Made by a program: the position numbers and the translations under genes. From Roseovarius arcticus (GTDB lineage Bacteria > Pseudomonadota > Alphaproteobacteria > Rhodobacterales > Rhodobacteraceae): a stretch of DNA of 64,000 nucleotides. Position 1 is the first letter of the stretch. Every line of letters starts with the position of its first letter. The notes below the pieces were generated by a model. The model saw nothing but the letters and a program-made list of their open reading frames with translations, was not told the DNA's origin and searched no databases. The stretch spans positions 2,418,001-2,482,000 of the forward strand of contig NZ_SZZN01000001.1 in NCBI RefSeq assembly GCF_006125015.1. Reading direction: 5' to 3'. Of this stretch, positions 17,969-26,653 are shown in pieces.

Positions 17969-18421
17969 CTGTCCATTTCCACTGACGCGGCAAACACCGC
18001 CGATACCGCCGTATCCCCGAAAGGGGCGCGTGCGGCGACCACCGATACAGCAAGCAGCGAGCAACAGTTGGACCATATCCTGACGTCTCTGGACGCCGAC
18101 AAGGCCGAGGATATCGTTCAGATTGATCTGCGCGGCAAATCTGCAATTGGGGATTACATGGTCATATGCTCGGGCCGATCGTCCCGGCAAGTCGCCTCCA
18201 TCGCCGAAAAGCTGGTCGATAAGCTAAAGCACGACCTTGGCCGCGCCAGCCGCGTCGAAGGCAAAGAGACAGGCGATTGGGTGCTGATCGACACCGGCGA
18301 CGTGATCGTCCACGTGTTCCGCCCCGAAGTGCGCGATTTCTACCAGCTTGAAAAAATGTGGGTGCCCGCAGGCGGCCCCGGCGCTGAGGCGCCGCACACA
18401 CCGCCCACCAGCCCCGGCTGA
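17969..18421 (+). CDS. rsfS: Ribosome silencing factor RsfS, probable CTG start
   Basis: RsfS binds ribosomal protein L14 and blocks subunit joining when nutrients are low. The core is clear: DHILTSLDADKAEDIVQIDL, GKSAIGDYMVICSGRSSRQV, GDWVLIDTGDVIVHVF and REFYQLEKMW-like VRDFYQLEKMW. The start is the unusual point. A perfect GGAGG lies eight bases before an in-frame CTG and no ATG fits. A GTG eight codons upstream (17945), with a weaker AGGA, is the alternative and is what standard software would choose. The stop overlaps the rlmH start (TGATG). Confidence 0.9.
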   Translation: MSISTDAANTADTAVSPKGARAATTDTASSEQQLDHILTSLDADKAEDIVQIDLRGKSAIGDYMVICSGRSSRQVASIAEKLVDKLKHDLGRASRVEGKETGDWVLIDTGDVIVHVFRPEVRDFYQLEKMWVPAGGPGAEAPHTPPTSPG

Positions 18422-18891
18422 TGCGCCTGCACATTTGCGCCGTGGGCCGGATGCGCGCCGGCCCCGAGCGTGCGCTTTATGACGACTATATCCTGCGTGC
18501 CGATCGCACAGGCCGCGCACTCGGCCTCGGCCCAACCACCCTGCACGAGGTTGAGGACAAGAAAGGCGGCGGCCCTGCCGCAGAGGCGATGCTGCTGGAG
18601 CGCGCTCTGCCAGACGGCGCCGTCCGCGTGGCACTGGACGAGCGGGGCCGCACACTGACCTCGCCGAAATTTGCAAGTCGCATCGCCGAATGGCGCGACG
18701 CCGGACGCGGCGATCTGGCCTTTGTTATCGGCGGCGCTGACGGGATCGACGCTACGCTACGGGGTACGGTGGACTTCAGCGTGTCCTTCGGCACGATGGT
18801 CTGGCCTCACATGCTGGCCCGGGTCATGCTTGCCGAGCAGATATACCGCGCGGCGACTATCCTCGCTGGCGGGCCGTATCACCGCTCATAG
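18421..18891 (+). CDS. rlmH: 23S rRNA (pseudouridine1915-N3)-methyltransferase RlmH
   Basis: This SPOUT-fold enzyme methylates pseudouridine 1915 in helix 69 of 23S rRNA. It has 156 residues, the normal length. The N terminus MRLHICAVGRMRAGPERALYDDYILR, the SAM-binding knot FVIGGADGIDATLR and the C-terminal AEQIYRAATILAGGPYH are all family hallmarks. It starts on the last base of the rsfS stop codon, so the two ribosome factors are translationally coupled, as in many bacteria. The following 177 bases before gpmI hold no gene I can see. Confidence 0.97.
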   Translation: MRLHICAVGRMRAGPERALYDDYILRADRTGRALGLGPTTLHEVEDKKGGGPAAEAMLLERALPDGAVRVALDERGRTLTSPKFASRIAEWRDAGRGDLAFVIGGADGIDATLRGTVDFSVSFGTMVWPHMLARVMLAEQIYRAATILAGGPYHRS

Positions 18892-19068
18892 GCGGTACGG
18901 TCATCCACCAACCCGGGCCTTTCACTCGGCAAAAGGCGCAGAATTCGCCCTCCGCCGCGCACGCGTCGGCATAAATCGCTGTACCGTTACCGTTAACGTA
19001 GTTTTACCCCGGCGCCATCTTGGCTAAAAGCCGGATGAAACGGCCCTTTTCGAGGCCGGGAGCGAGAC

Positions 19069-20610
19069 ATGAGCACCCCCAAACCTGTTGTCCTGTGCAT
19101 TCTAGACGGCTGGGGCCTGTCCGAGAGCGAGATAGGCAATGCGCCGCTTCTGGCGCGCACGCCTAATTTCGACCGGGCCATGGCCACCTGCCCCAACACC
19201 ACCCTGATCACTCACGGGCTAGACGTGGGCCTGCCGCAGGGCCAGATGGGCAACTCCGAGGTGGGTCACCTCAACATCGGTGCCGGCCGCATCGTCGAGA
19301 TGGACCTGCGCCGCATCGACCGCGCGGTAGAAACCGGCACGTTTGACACTCTGCCCGGCGTGCGCCGCTTTGTGGATGCAATGCAGACGTCGGGCGGCAC
19401 GGCGCATCTGCTGGGTGTGCTATCGGACGGGGGCGTCCATTCGCATATCGGCCACATGATTGCGGCCGCGCGCGCACTGACGGATGCCGGGATCTCAGTG
19501 GCTATCCACGCGTTTACCGATGGTCGCGACGTCGCTCAAATCTCGGCAAAGTCCTATTTGGAAGACCTAGAGGACGCGTTGCCAGAGGGCGCCTACATCG
19601 CCACCGTGTCAGGGCGCTACTACGCTATGGACCGCGATAATCGGTGGGAGCGGGTCGCACTTGCCTATCGCGCCATCGCGCAAGGCGAGGGCTACGTCGC
19701 ACAGACCGCAGCCGAGGCTATCGACAATGCCTATGGCAAGGGCCGCACAGACGAGTTTATCAAACCGCGCGTTCTAGGCGATTACGCAGGGATGCAGGAC
19801 GGCGACGGCCTGTTGTGCCTCAATTTTCGCGCCGACCGCGCGCGCGAAATCCTTGCGTCGTTTGCCGACCCCGCGTTTGACGATTTCGAAACAGGGCCGC
19901 GGCCCAGCTTTGCCATCGTTTCAGGCTTTACCGAATATTCGGCGGCACACAGAAGGTACATGGACTGCATTTTCCCCGATGAGGTGCCGGAAAACACGCT
20001 CAGCATTTGGGTCGCGCAGCAGGGCCGCACGCAGTTCCACATCGCCGAGACTGAGAAATATCCGCATGTAACATTCTTTCTCAATGGTGGCCGAGAGGCG
20101 CCCGAGGTAGGCGAGGATCGCTATATGGCCCAGTCGCCTCGCGTCGCTACGTATGATCTTCAGCCTGAAATGTCAGCGCCCGAGGTCACTGATCATCTGA
20201 TCGGCGCGATCGAGGCGCGCTATGACCTGATCATCGTCAACTACGCCAACCCCGACATGGTCGGCCACAGCGGCGATCTGGACGCGGCGATAGCGGCCTG
20301 CGAGGCGGTGGATACCGCGCTGGGCCGAGTGATAGCTGCGCTCGAAAAGGTGGGCGGCGCGATGATTGTTACGGCCGATCACGGCAATTGCGAGGTGATG
20401 ATAGACCCGGTCACAGGCGCGCCGCATACCGCGCACACGACCAATCCCGTGCCAGCCATTCTAATCGGCGGGCCGGACGGCGCTGCATTGGCGCCCGGAC
20501 GGCTTAGTGATCTGGCGCCTACGCTGCTGTCGCTTATGGATTTAGAGCCGCCCGTCCAAATGACAGGCCGCTCTCTGATTCGCCTTGCAGCGATAGAGCG
20601 CACCGCGTGA
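19069..20610 (+). CDS. gpmI: 2,3-bisphosphoglycerate-independent phosphoglycerate mutase
   Basis: This glycolytic and gluconeogenic enzyme interconverts 3- and 2-phosphoglycerate, using manganese. The 513-residue product carries the alkaline-phosphatase-superfamily metal sites: CILDGWGLSES at the start, the phospho-serine Ser63 in GQMGNSEVGHLNIG, and later TADHGNCE and APHTAHTTN. It opens a run of genes with envC, ctpA and rppH on the same strand. Its stop overlaps the GTG start of envC by four bases. Confidence 0.97.
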   Translation: MSTPKPVVLCILDGWGLSESEIGNAPLLARTPNFDRAMATCPNTTLITHGLDVGLPQGQMGNSEVGHLNIGAGRIVEMDLRRIDRAVETGTFDTLPGVRRFVDAMQTSGGTAHLLGVLSDGGVHSHIGHMIAAARALTDAGISVAIHAFTDGRDVAQISAKSYLEDLEDALPEGAYIATVSGRYYAMDRDNRWERVALAYRAIAQGEGYVAQTAAEAIDNAYGKGRTDEFIKPRVLGDYAGMQDGDGLLCLNFRADRAREILASFADPAFDDFETGPRPSFAIVSGFTEYSAAHRRYMDCIFPDEVPENTLSIWVAQQGRTQFHIAETEKYPHVTFFLNGGREAPEVGEDRYMAQSPRVATYDLQPEMSAPEVTDHLIGAIEARYDLIIVNYANPDMVGHSGDLDAAIAACEAVDTALGRVIAALEKVGGAMIVTADHGNCEVMIDPVTGAPHTAHTTNPVPAILIGGPDGAALAPGRLSDLAPTLLSLMDLEPPVQMTGRSLIRLAAIERTA

Positions 20611-21761
20611 GACGTGCTGCCGCGATCTGCGCCGCTGCGCTGATTGCAGCATTCTGCACGCCAGCGCTTGCCGAGGGTGATCCCGCCGCCGAAGCGCGCG
20701 CCGCATCCGAAATGCTGGCGAAAGCGACCCGCGCGCTGGACGAGGCGGATGGCGCGTCCAGCCGTGTCAAAGCGCTAAGCCAAACCGTCCGCGCGTTCGA
20801 GGCCGGCCTGCGCGCGATGCGCGCCGGGCTGCGGCAGGCGGCAATCCGCTCGCAAACGCTGGAGCGTGATCTGGCATCGCGTGACGCCGAAATTGCGCAA
20901 CTTTTGGGCGTTCTCAGCGCCATCGACGCGACGCCCGCCCCGGTGACGCTGCTGCATCCGGCGGGGCCGGTCGGCACTGCGCGCTCTGGCATGCTGCTGG
21001 CCGATGTGACGCCAGCGCTGAATGCACGCGCCGCCGCCCTGCGCTCCGACCTAGAGGATCTGACCGCCCTGCGCACCTTGCAGCAAAGTGCTGCGCAAAA
21101 GCTGACCGATGGCCTCGCAACGGCGCAGGAGGCCCGGACGCGGCTGAGCCAAGCCATTGCGGATCGCACCGACCTGCCCCGCCGCTTTACCGAAGATCCG
21201 GTTAAAACGGCGCTGCTGATCGCGTCCACCGAATCGCTGTCGGGCTTTGCCAGCGGCCTAAGCCAGATCGCGCTGGATGAGGCGCCCGGCAGCCTGCCCG
21301 GCATCGAGGATCGCAAGGGACAGTTGCCCCTTCCGGTCGAGGGCCGCATCCTGCGCCGCGCAGGCGAGGCTGACGCGGCAGGCATCACCCGCCCCGGCAT
21401 CGTGATGGCCGCGCCGCCCCGCGCGCTGGTCACCACACCTGCGGCGGCGACACTGCGCTATCATGGCCCATTGCTGGACTACGGAAATGTTGCCATTCTG
21501 GAGCCGCAGTCAGGAATTCTGCTAGTATTTGCCGGGATGGACGTGGTCTATGGTGAAATAGGACAGGTCCTGCCAGGTGGCAGCCCGGTTGGCCTGATGG
21601 GCGGCCTTGGCGCTGCCGGCGGGCAGACAGATGACGAAATTGTGCCCGCCGAACTGCTTGAAGCGGCTACCGAGTGGACGCAAACTCTTTATATCGAGGT
21701 AAGACAAGGTGACACCGCCGTGGATCCCGCGCTGTGGTTCAAGACAGACAAGGATGACTGA
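20607..21761 (+). CDS. EnvC-like murein hydrolase activator, degenerate M23 domain
   Basis: This 384-residue periplasmic protein has a signal peptide (ICAAALIAAFCTPALA), long coiled-coil helices (about 25-200) and a C-terminal LytM/M23 domain (about 240-384). The metal ligands of active M23 peptidases are missing: the usual His-x3-Asp region reads GEADAAGITRPGI, and the HxH region reads LLVFAGMD. It is therefore probably an activator of an amidase, as EnvC is. About 25 residues rich in acidic side chains are inserted before the last strand (TLYIEVRQG). The start is GTG, overlapping gpmI by four bases; ctpA follows after three bases. Confidence 0.87.
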   Translation: MRRAAAICAAALIAAFCTPALAEGDPAAEARAASEMLAKATRALDEADGASSRVKALSQTVRAFEAGLRAMRAGLRQAAIRSQTLERDLASRDAEIAQLLGVLSAIDATPAPVTLLHPAGPVGTARSGMLLADVTPALNARAAALRSDLEDLTALRTLQQSAAQKLTDGLATAQEARTRLSQAIADRTDLPRRFTEDPVKTALLIASTESLSGFASGLSQIALDEAPGSLPGIEDRKGQLPLPVEGRILRRAGEADAAGITRPGIVMAAPPRALVTTPAAATLRYHGPLLDYGNVAILEPQSGILLVFAGMDVVYGEIGQVLPGGSPVGLMGGLGAAGGQTDDEIVPAELLEAATEWTQTLYIEVRQGDTAVDPALWFKTDKDD

Positions 21762-21764
21762 GCA

Positions 21765-23102
21765 ATGAAGAAATTTCTGATGGCGGCCGGTGCTGGCACC
21801 CTTGCCGGCGTGATCGTGACCACACAGATCGCCGCGCCCCTCATGGCGCAAGAGACCAAGCGCAATACTAATGTCTATGAGCAGTTGGACCTTTTCGGCG
21901 ACATATTCGAGCGGATTCGCGCCCAGTATGTCGAAGAAGTCGATGAGGGCGATCTGATTGAGGCCGCGATCAACGGGATGCTGACCTCGCTGGATCCGCA
22001 CTCCAGCTATCTGCCGCCGGAGGACGCCGAGGACATGCAGGTGCAGACGCGCGGCGAATTTGGCGGCCTTGGCATTGAGGTCACCCAAGAGGAGGGCTTC
22101 GTCAAGGTTGTATCGCCGATCGACGGTACGCCGGCCTTTAACGCAGGCGTCGAATCTGGCGACTATATCACCCATGTCGATGGCGAAAGCGTGCTGGGCC
22201 TGAACCTGGACGAAGCGGTTGATATGATGCGCGGCCCGGTTGGCAGCGAGATCGTCATCACTCTGGTGCGCGAAGGCGAGGCCGAGCCGTTCGATTTGTC
22301 GATCATTCGCGACACGATCAAGGTAACCGCCGTGCGCGCCCGGACCGAACAGAAATCTGTGGTCTTGCGCGTCTCCAGCTTTAGCGATCAGACCTACGCC
22401 AACCTTGAGGAAGGGTTGGCGGAGGAAATCGAAAAAGCCGGTGGCATCGACAAGGTCAACGGCATTGTCATAGACCTGCGCAACAATCCCGGCGGTCTGC
22501 TTAATCAGGCGATCAAGGTATCCGATGCGTTCCTGGAAAAGGGCGAGATTGTCAGCACCCGTGGCCGCGATCCACAAGACGGCGAGCGTTTTAACGCGAC
22601 CCCCGGCGATCTGGCGCAGGGCAAGCCCATCGTGGTCCTGATCAACGGCGGCTCTGCCTCTGCCTCGGAGATCGTCGCAGGCGCGCTGCAGGATCATCAC
22701 CGCGCGGTCGTCGTGGGCACCAGAAGTTTTGGCAAAGGGTCCGTTCAGACGGTCATGCCCCTGCGCGGCGACGGCGCGATGCGCCTGACCACATCGCGCT
22801 ACTACACGCCGTCTGGTCGATCCATTCAGGCGCTTGGCGTGTCGCCCGACATCCTGGTCGCCCAGCCCCGGCGCCAGCCCGAGACCGAAGAAGAAGAGAA
22901 GAGCACGCCGCCCCTGCTGCGCTCAGAGGCCGATCTGCGTGGCAGTCTGGACAATGACAGCCTGACCGAGGACGAGATCCAGCACATCAAGGACACCCGC
23001 GAGCGCGCCGAAGAAAGCGCAAAACTGCGCGAGGAGGATTACCAGTTGGCCTACGCCATCGACATCCTCAAGGGGCTCACCACGCTGAACGGCACCGAGT
23101 GA
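21765..23102 (+). CDS. ctpA: Carboxyl-terminal processing protease (S41)
   Basis: This is a periplasmic serine protease that trims C termini and regulates envelope proteins such as peptidoglycan hydrolases. It has 445 residues with an N-terminal signal/anchor (residues 1-29), a PDZ domain (about 95-170, GLGIEVTQEEGFVKVVSPIDGTPA-like) and the S41 core. The dyad is probably Ser299 in NGGSASASEI and Lys324 in TRSFGKGSVQT. The charged helical tail (about 390-445) is typical. It sits three bases behind the EnvC-like gene, a conserved pairing in alphaproteobacteria. Confidence 0.96.
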   Translation: MKKFLMAAGAGTLAGVIVTTQIAAPLMAQETKRNTNVYEQLDLFGDIFERIRAQYVEEVDEGDLIEAAINGMLTSLDPHSSYLPPEDAEDMQVQTRGEFGGLGIEVTQEEGFVKVVSPIDGTPAFNAGVESGDYITHVDGESVLGLNLDEAVDMMRGPVGSEIVITLVREGEAEPFDLSIIRDTIKVTAVRARTEQKSVVLRVSSFSDQTYANLEEGLAEEIEKAGGIDKVNGIVIDLRNNPGGLLNQAIKVSDAFLEKGEIVSTRGRDPQDGERFNATPGDLAQGKPIVVLINGGSASASEIVAGALQDHHRAVVVGTRSFGKGSVQTVMPLRGDGAMRLTTSRYYTPSGRSIQALGVSPDILVAQPRRQPETEEEEKSTPPLLRSEADLRGSLDNDSLTEDEIQHIKDTRERAEESAKLREEDYQLAYAIDILKGLTTLNGTE

Positions 23103-23110
23103 GCGCATCC

Positions 23111-23143
23111 GCCGGGCGGCCCATTACAACGGGCCCGCCCGGC
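23111..23143 (+). terminator. Strong GC-rich hairpin between ctpA and rppH
   Basis: The arm GCCGGGCGGCCC (23111-23122) pairs with GGGCCCGCCCGGC (23131-23143) around an eight-base loop, with one bulged base. No T-run follows, so it is not a classical terminator. It may weaken read-through into rppH or protect the upstream mRNA from 3' decay. Confidence 0.45.
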
Positions 23144-23199
23144 GCTGACATTGCTCAACGCGGCCAGCAGCCCGCCATCACCGCCGGAGACACGAACTT

Positions 23200-23682
23200 A
23201 TGACCCCGGACCAGATCGCCTCACTTCCCTACCGCCCCTGCGTTGGCGTCATGCTGGTAAACCGCACCGGGCACGTATTCACCGGCCAACGCATCGAAAC
23301 GTCTCAGCCTGCTTGGCAAATGCCCCAAGGCGGGATTGATGCGGGCGAGGACGCGCGCACTGCCGCCCTGCGAGAGCTGCTGGAAGAGACGGGCGTGACG
23401 GCAGATCTGGTGCGCATTGAGGCCGAAACCACCGACTGGGTGCGCTACGATCTGCCCCATGATCTGGCGGCGCGCATTTGGAAGGGCCGCTATCGCGGGC
23501 AGGAGCAGAAATGGTTTCTGGCCCGCTTTCAGGGCGAGGATGCACAAATCGACATCGCAACTGCCCATCCTGAATTCTCTGACTGGCGCTGGTTGCCGCC
23601 CTCGGATTTGGTGGAAAACATCGTCCCGTTCAAACGCGAGGTCTATGCCGCCGTGCTGGCCGAATTTGAGGGTTTTTTATGA
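23200..23682 (+). CDS. rppH: RNA pyrophosphohydrolase
   Basis: This Nudix hydrolase removes pyrophosphate from the 5' end of transcripts (or hydrolyses diadenosine polyphosphates in alphaproteobacterial relatives). It has 160 residues. The Nudix box spans residues 44-66 (GGIDAGE, then RELLEETGV). The N-terminal [20 protein letters not shown] and internal [12 protein letters not shown] are typical of RppH/NudH. It lies about 100 bases after ctpA, with a strong hairpin between them. Its stop overlaps the start of the next gene (ATGA). Confidence 0.93.
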   Translation: MTPDQIASLPYRPCVGVMLVNRTGHVFTGQRIETSQPAWQMPQGGIDAGEDARTAALRELLEETGVTADLVRIEAETTDWVRYDLPHDLAARIWKGRYRGQEQKWFLARFQGEDAQIDIATAHPEFSDWRWLPPSDLVENIVPFKREVYAAVLAEFEGFL

Positions 23683-24182
23683 TACCGCGCACAGTCTACG
23701 CCGCCATCGCCAGCGTTGCACTTGCTGGTCCCGCTGCCGCGCTGTCGTGCTTGCCACATGATCTGGCCACGACGTTTAAGCGGATCGATGCCGCCCCCGA
23801 GACATATGTCGCGATACATGGCACGCTCGATTTCGACGAGGCTAAATTGCCCAAGGTCGATATCGACAATCAGCAGGCCACCCCGCCCGAGACGAAGATC
23901 CCGGCGCGGTTGCGCGGCGAGGCGCTGGGGCGGATCGGCTTTAACAGGCCGTTCGATGGACCTGTGATGCTCAATGTCCAGTGTGTTGGCCCATGGTGCG
24001 CGAACCCGGCCGCCGGGGGCACCGTATTGGCCTTTGTTCAGCAGGACGCAGAAGGGTTTTCCCTGACGCTGAACCCTTGCGGAGGCGACGCCTTTTTCGC
24101 GCCTGCGCCGGAATTGCTGGACACCGCGCATCGCTGCTTTACCGGTAGCGCCTGCGCAGCGGAGCAGCCCCAGACCGAGTAG
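23679..24182 (+). CDS. Hypothetical secreted cysteine-rich protein
   Basis: I do not recognise this 167-residue protein. It begins with a signal peptide (residues 1-21, ending ALAGPAAA) and the mature part has six cysteines (24, 102, 107, 134, 153, 159), an even number that could form three disulfides in the periplasm. It is otherwise soluble, with no membrane segment and no known active-site motif. The start ATG overlaps the rppH stop by four bases, so it is translated together with that gene. Codon use is like its neighbours, so it is probably a real conserved gene. Confidence 0.75.
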   Translation: MIPRTVYAAIASVALAGPAAALSCLPHDLATTFKRIDAAPETYVAIHGTLDFDEAKLPKVDIDNQQATPPETKIPARLRGEALGRIGFNRPFDGPVMLNVQCVGPWCANPAAGGTVLAFVQQDAEGFSLTLNPCGGDAFFAPAPELLDTAHRCFTGSACAAEQPQTE

Positions 24183-24327
24183 CAATATGTGTGAAAGCGT
24201 CAGCATCGGGGACGGCATAGGGGCAAAAGATAAATTTTTGATGATGCGCTACAATCGACCGTTGCAAATTTAGGCTAACGTCCAAGAAACACTGCCCCGC
24301 TGGCCTTGGCGTGATAGGGACGATTTC

Positions 24328-24801
24328 ATGATACTCAGGTTTCCCGAATTTAGCCGCGATATGCACCGCGGCGAAGAAGACGCGGTGGACGCATTGCTCG
24401 CGCGCGCCTTTGGCAGCCCCGACAAGGCCAAGATGGTCGCATCCCTGCGCCAGAGCGGTGACATCGCAGGCGAGGTGGTGTTGCCGTTTCAAGGCGGCAT
24501 TGTCGGTTATTATGCATTGGCACGGATGAAAGCTCCCGCCGACTGGCTATGCCTCGCCGCAGTGGCGATTGACCCAGACTGGCAAGGCGCAGGCCATGGA
24601 CGCCGTCTGATTGGCATGCTGTCCGAATGGGCGCGCCTCAGCCAGCAATCTGTGATCGCGTCTGGGCCAGCGGCCTTTTTTACGCGCGCAGGGTTCGCCC
24701 CATCACCCATCAAAGGCGCGCTGCTGGCAGGACCAAGCGCCGATCTGCCCCCGACCACCCCGCTATACCCCCCGGCGTTTAAGGCGCATTTGTGCGGCTG
24801 A
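24328..24801 (+). CDS. GNAT family N-acetyltransferase
   Basis: This 157-residue protein has the GNAT acetyl-CoA-binding pattern: the strand LAAVAIDPDWQGAGHGRRLI contains the Q/RxxGxG/A loop (QGAGHG), and the C-terminal part AAFFTRAGFAPSPIKG matches the family 'FY..GF' strand. It resembles the YhbS subgroup by layout. Substrate unknown. It overlaps the following EamA transporter by ten bases and so forms a unit with it. The 145-base gap before it should hold the promoter; I see no strong consensus there. Confidence 0.82.
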   Translation: MILRFPEFSRDMHRGEEDAVDALLARAFGSPDKAKMVASLRQSGDIAGEVVLPFQGGIVGYYALARMKAPADWLCLAAVAIDPDWQGAGHGRRLIGMLSEWARLSQQSVIASGPAAFFTRAGFAPSPIKGALLAGPSADLPPTTPLYPPAFKAHLCG

Positions 24802-25640
24802 TCCTGCTAACGGCACTGGCGATGGCGGCGTTCGCGGCCAATTCGGTGCTGAACCGCGCGGCGCTGACTGGTGGCGGCATCGATCCGGTCAGCTTTGGCA
24901 CTGTGCGCCTGATATCCGGCGCGGCGATGCTGGTGATCCTATCAACGGCGCGACGGCGCAACGTTACCCTGCGCGGCATGACCCGCTGGATTGGTGTCGC
25001 TGCGCTGCTGATCTATGTCTTTGCCTTCTCGTTGGCCTACCAACGCCTTGATGCAGGCCTCGGCGCGCTAATTTTGTTCGGCTGCGTGCAGATTACTATG
25101 TTCGCCGGGGCGCTGGTCGCCCGCGAGAGCGTGCCCCCGCTACGCTGGCTAGGTGCGGGCATTGCATTTTCGGGACTTATTTGGCTGCTATGGCCGGACG
25201 GAGGCGCAGAGGTGCCGCCCCTTTATGGCATGGCAATGGCCGCAGCGGGCGCTGCCTGGGGCGTCTATTCGCTGGCCGGGCGCGGGGGCGGTGATCCGCT
25301 GGCCGGAACGGCGGCAAATTTCGTGCTGGCCGCGATTATTGCGGTCCCACTGACCGTCGCTATTGCCGTCTGGCCGGGCGCCGCAGCGCTGCATATTCAC
25401 TGGGGCGGCGCAGCGATGGCCAGCCTTTCGGGCGCAGTCACGTCGGGGCTGGGCTATGCGCTGTGGTATGCCGTGCTGCCCCGGTTAGCTGCGACAACAG
25501 CGGCGACAGCGCAGTTGAGTGTGCCCATTATCGCCATGGCAGGCGGAGTGGTAATGCTCAGCGAGCCGCTAACCGGCACATTCGCGCTTGCCGCAGCTTT
25601 GGTGTTGGGCGGTGTCGCGCTGTCGATACTGCGCCGCTAG
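24792..25640 (+). CDS. DMT superfamily (EamA) transporter
   Basis: This 282-residue membrane protein has ten hydrophobic segments in two EamA halves, the drug/metabolite exporter layout. The start is a GTG inside the last codons of the GNAT gene (10-base overlap). The second half holds SGLGYALWYAVLPRLAATTAATAQLSVPI, the usual EamA signature region. The stop TAG lies in a CTAG palindrome shared with the stop of the convergent Gre-like gene. The pairing with a GNAT enzyme could mean export of an acetylated compound, which is only a guess. Confidence 0.87.
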   Translation: MRLILLTALAMAAFAANSVLNRAALTGGGIDPVSFGTVRLISGAAMLVILSTARRRNVTLRGMTRWIGVAALLIYVFAFSLAYQRLDAGLGALILFGCVQITMFAGALVARESVPPLRWLGAGIAFSGLIWLLWPDGGAEVPPLYGMAMAAAGAAWGVYSLAGRGGGDPLAGTAANFVLAAIIAVPLTVAIAVWPGAAALHIHWGGAAMASLSGAVTSGLGYALWYAVLPRLAATTAATAQLSVPIIAMAGGVVMLSEPLTGTFALAAALVLGGVALSILRR

Positions 25641-26140
25641 GGCGCCTTGGTGATGGAGACTACCTCTAGCTCGACCATGCCGCTGGGGCGCTGCCATTCG
25701 ACGACGTCGCCCACCTGCGCCTCTAACAGCGCGCGCGCCAGCGGGGATGGTGCGCCGATCAGGCCGGCGTCTGGGTCGGCCTCATCCTCACCCACGATGG
25801 TATAGCTCGCGGCATGGCCGTCCTCATCCAGCACGCCGACAACTGCGCCAAACTGGACGCGCGGATAATCGCCCTCGGGCGGGGTCACTAGCATCGCGGA
25901 CGCAATCCGCGCCTCGGCATAGCGCAAATCCCGCTCGGCCACGGCAAGGGGATAGAGCGCGCTCGCATCGTCCTTGGCCGCGCGCAGCCGCACGATGTCA
26001 GCCTCCAGCGCCTCGGCACGCGCATGAAGCTGCGCCAGCCCGGCGGGCGTGACATGGTTTGGATGCTGCGAGATTGGCAGATCGTCCAGCCGCTGTGGTG
26101 CGGTGCTGCCGTCGTCTTCCTTGGTGAATGCCTTGTTCAT
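25637..26140 (-). CDS. GreA/GreB-like transcription elongation factor family protein
   Basis: This 167-residue protein has an N-terminal helical hairpin (about 32-88) and a C-terminal FKBP-like GreA/GreB domain (about 95-167, with YTIVGEDEADPDAGLIGAPSPLARALL). Gre factors reach into the RNA polymerase channel and stimulate RNA cleavage with acidic residues at the hairpin tip; here a candidate is the AKDDASA turn. It differs enough from GreA and GreB that an altered or inhibitory role is possible. It is the second gene of a unit with the upstream Nudix gene (4-base gap). Confidence 0.75.
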   Translation of the reverse strand: MNKAFTKEDDGSTAPQRLDDLPISQHPNHVTPAGLAQLHARAEALEADIVRLRAAKDDASALYPLAVAERDLRYAEARIASAMLVTPPEGDYPRVQFGAVVGVLDEDGHAASYTIVGEDEADPDAGLIGAPSPLARALLEAQVGDVVEWQRPSGMVELEVVSITKAP

Positions 26141-26144
26141 GGCG

Positions 26145-26582
26145 CTACCTCGTGATGGTTTCCAGCGGATCATAAGCGATGCCGTTGCCGAATGCGATAT
26201 CTGGCAGGCTGTCCGGCTTTAGCCGGATGCCCAGCAGGTCGTCCGGTGAAAACCAGCGGCGCTGCGACACCACGCCGTCTGGATCATGCCAATCATCGCG
26301 GAGCGATCCGCCAACCAAAGTGCAGCGAAAGAACACTTCGACCTGGTGAAAGCCGCGCTCCGCGCTATGAAACTCGTTAACGAGACAGGGCGCGCCCACG
26401 GCGATCCGCAGGCCGGTTTCCTCATGCACCTCGCGCGCCAGATTTTCGGGCAGGCCAAAATGCATGTCGGCGCCGCCGCCGGGTGCGCACCACAGATCGC
26501 TTATCCCGGCTGGATATGCATTGACCAGCAGCAGACGGGCATCATGGATCAGGACCGCGCGGGCGGCTACACGGATGGGCAT
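26145..26582 (-). CDS. Nudix hydrolase
   Basis: This 145-residue protein belongs to the Nudix family. The box begins at WCAPGGGADMHFGLPENLARE and continues VHEETGLRI, with the glutamates that bind magnesium. The N-terminal strand VAARAVLIHDARLLLVNA is typical. The substrate is not predictable: nucleotide sugars, dNTPs and dinucleotides are all possible. It precedes the Gre-like gene by four bases on the same strand, and its start lies about 70 bases from the divergent secreted hydrolase gene. Confidence 0.85.
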   Translation of the reverse strand: MPIRVAARAVLIHDARLLLVNAYPAGISDLWCAPGGGADMHFGLPENLAREVHEETGLRIAVGAPCLVNEFHSAERGFHQVEVFFRCTLVGGSLRDDWHDPDGVVSQRRWFSPDDLLGIRLKPDSLPDIAFGNGIAYDPLETITR

Positions 26583-26653
26583 GGGCGGACTTCCCCCTCT
26601 ATCGCGGCAGCTGGGCCTTTTCGCCGCGTTAGTTTGCGCCTATCTGAGCGGGT

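Noticed and set aside
21522-22700. 392-codon open frame antisense to ctpA
   Set aside because: Shadow of ctpA and the end of the EnvC-like gene.
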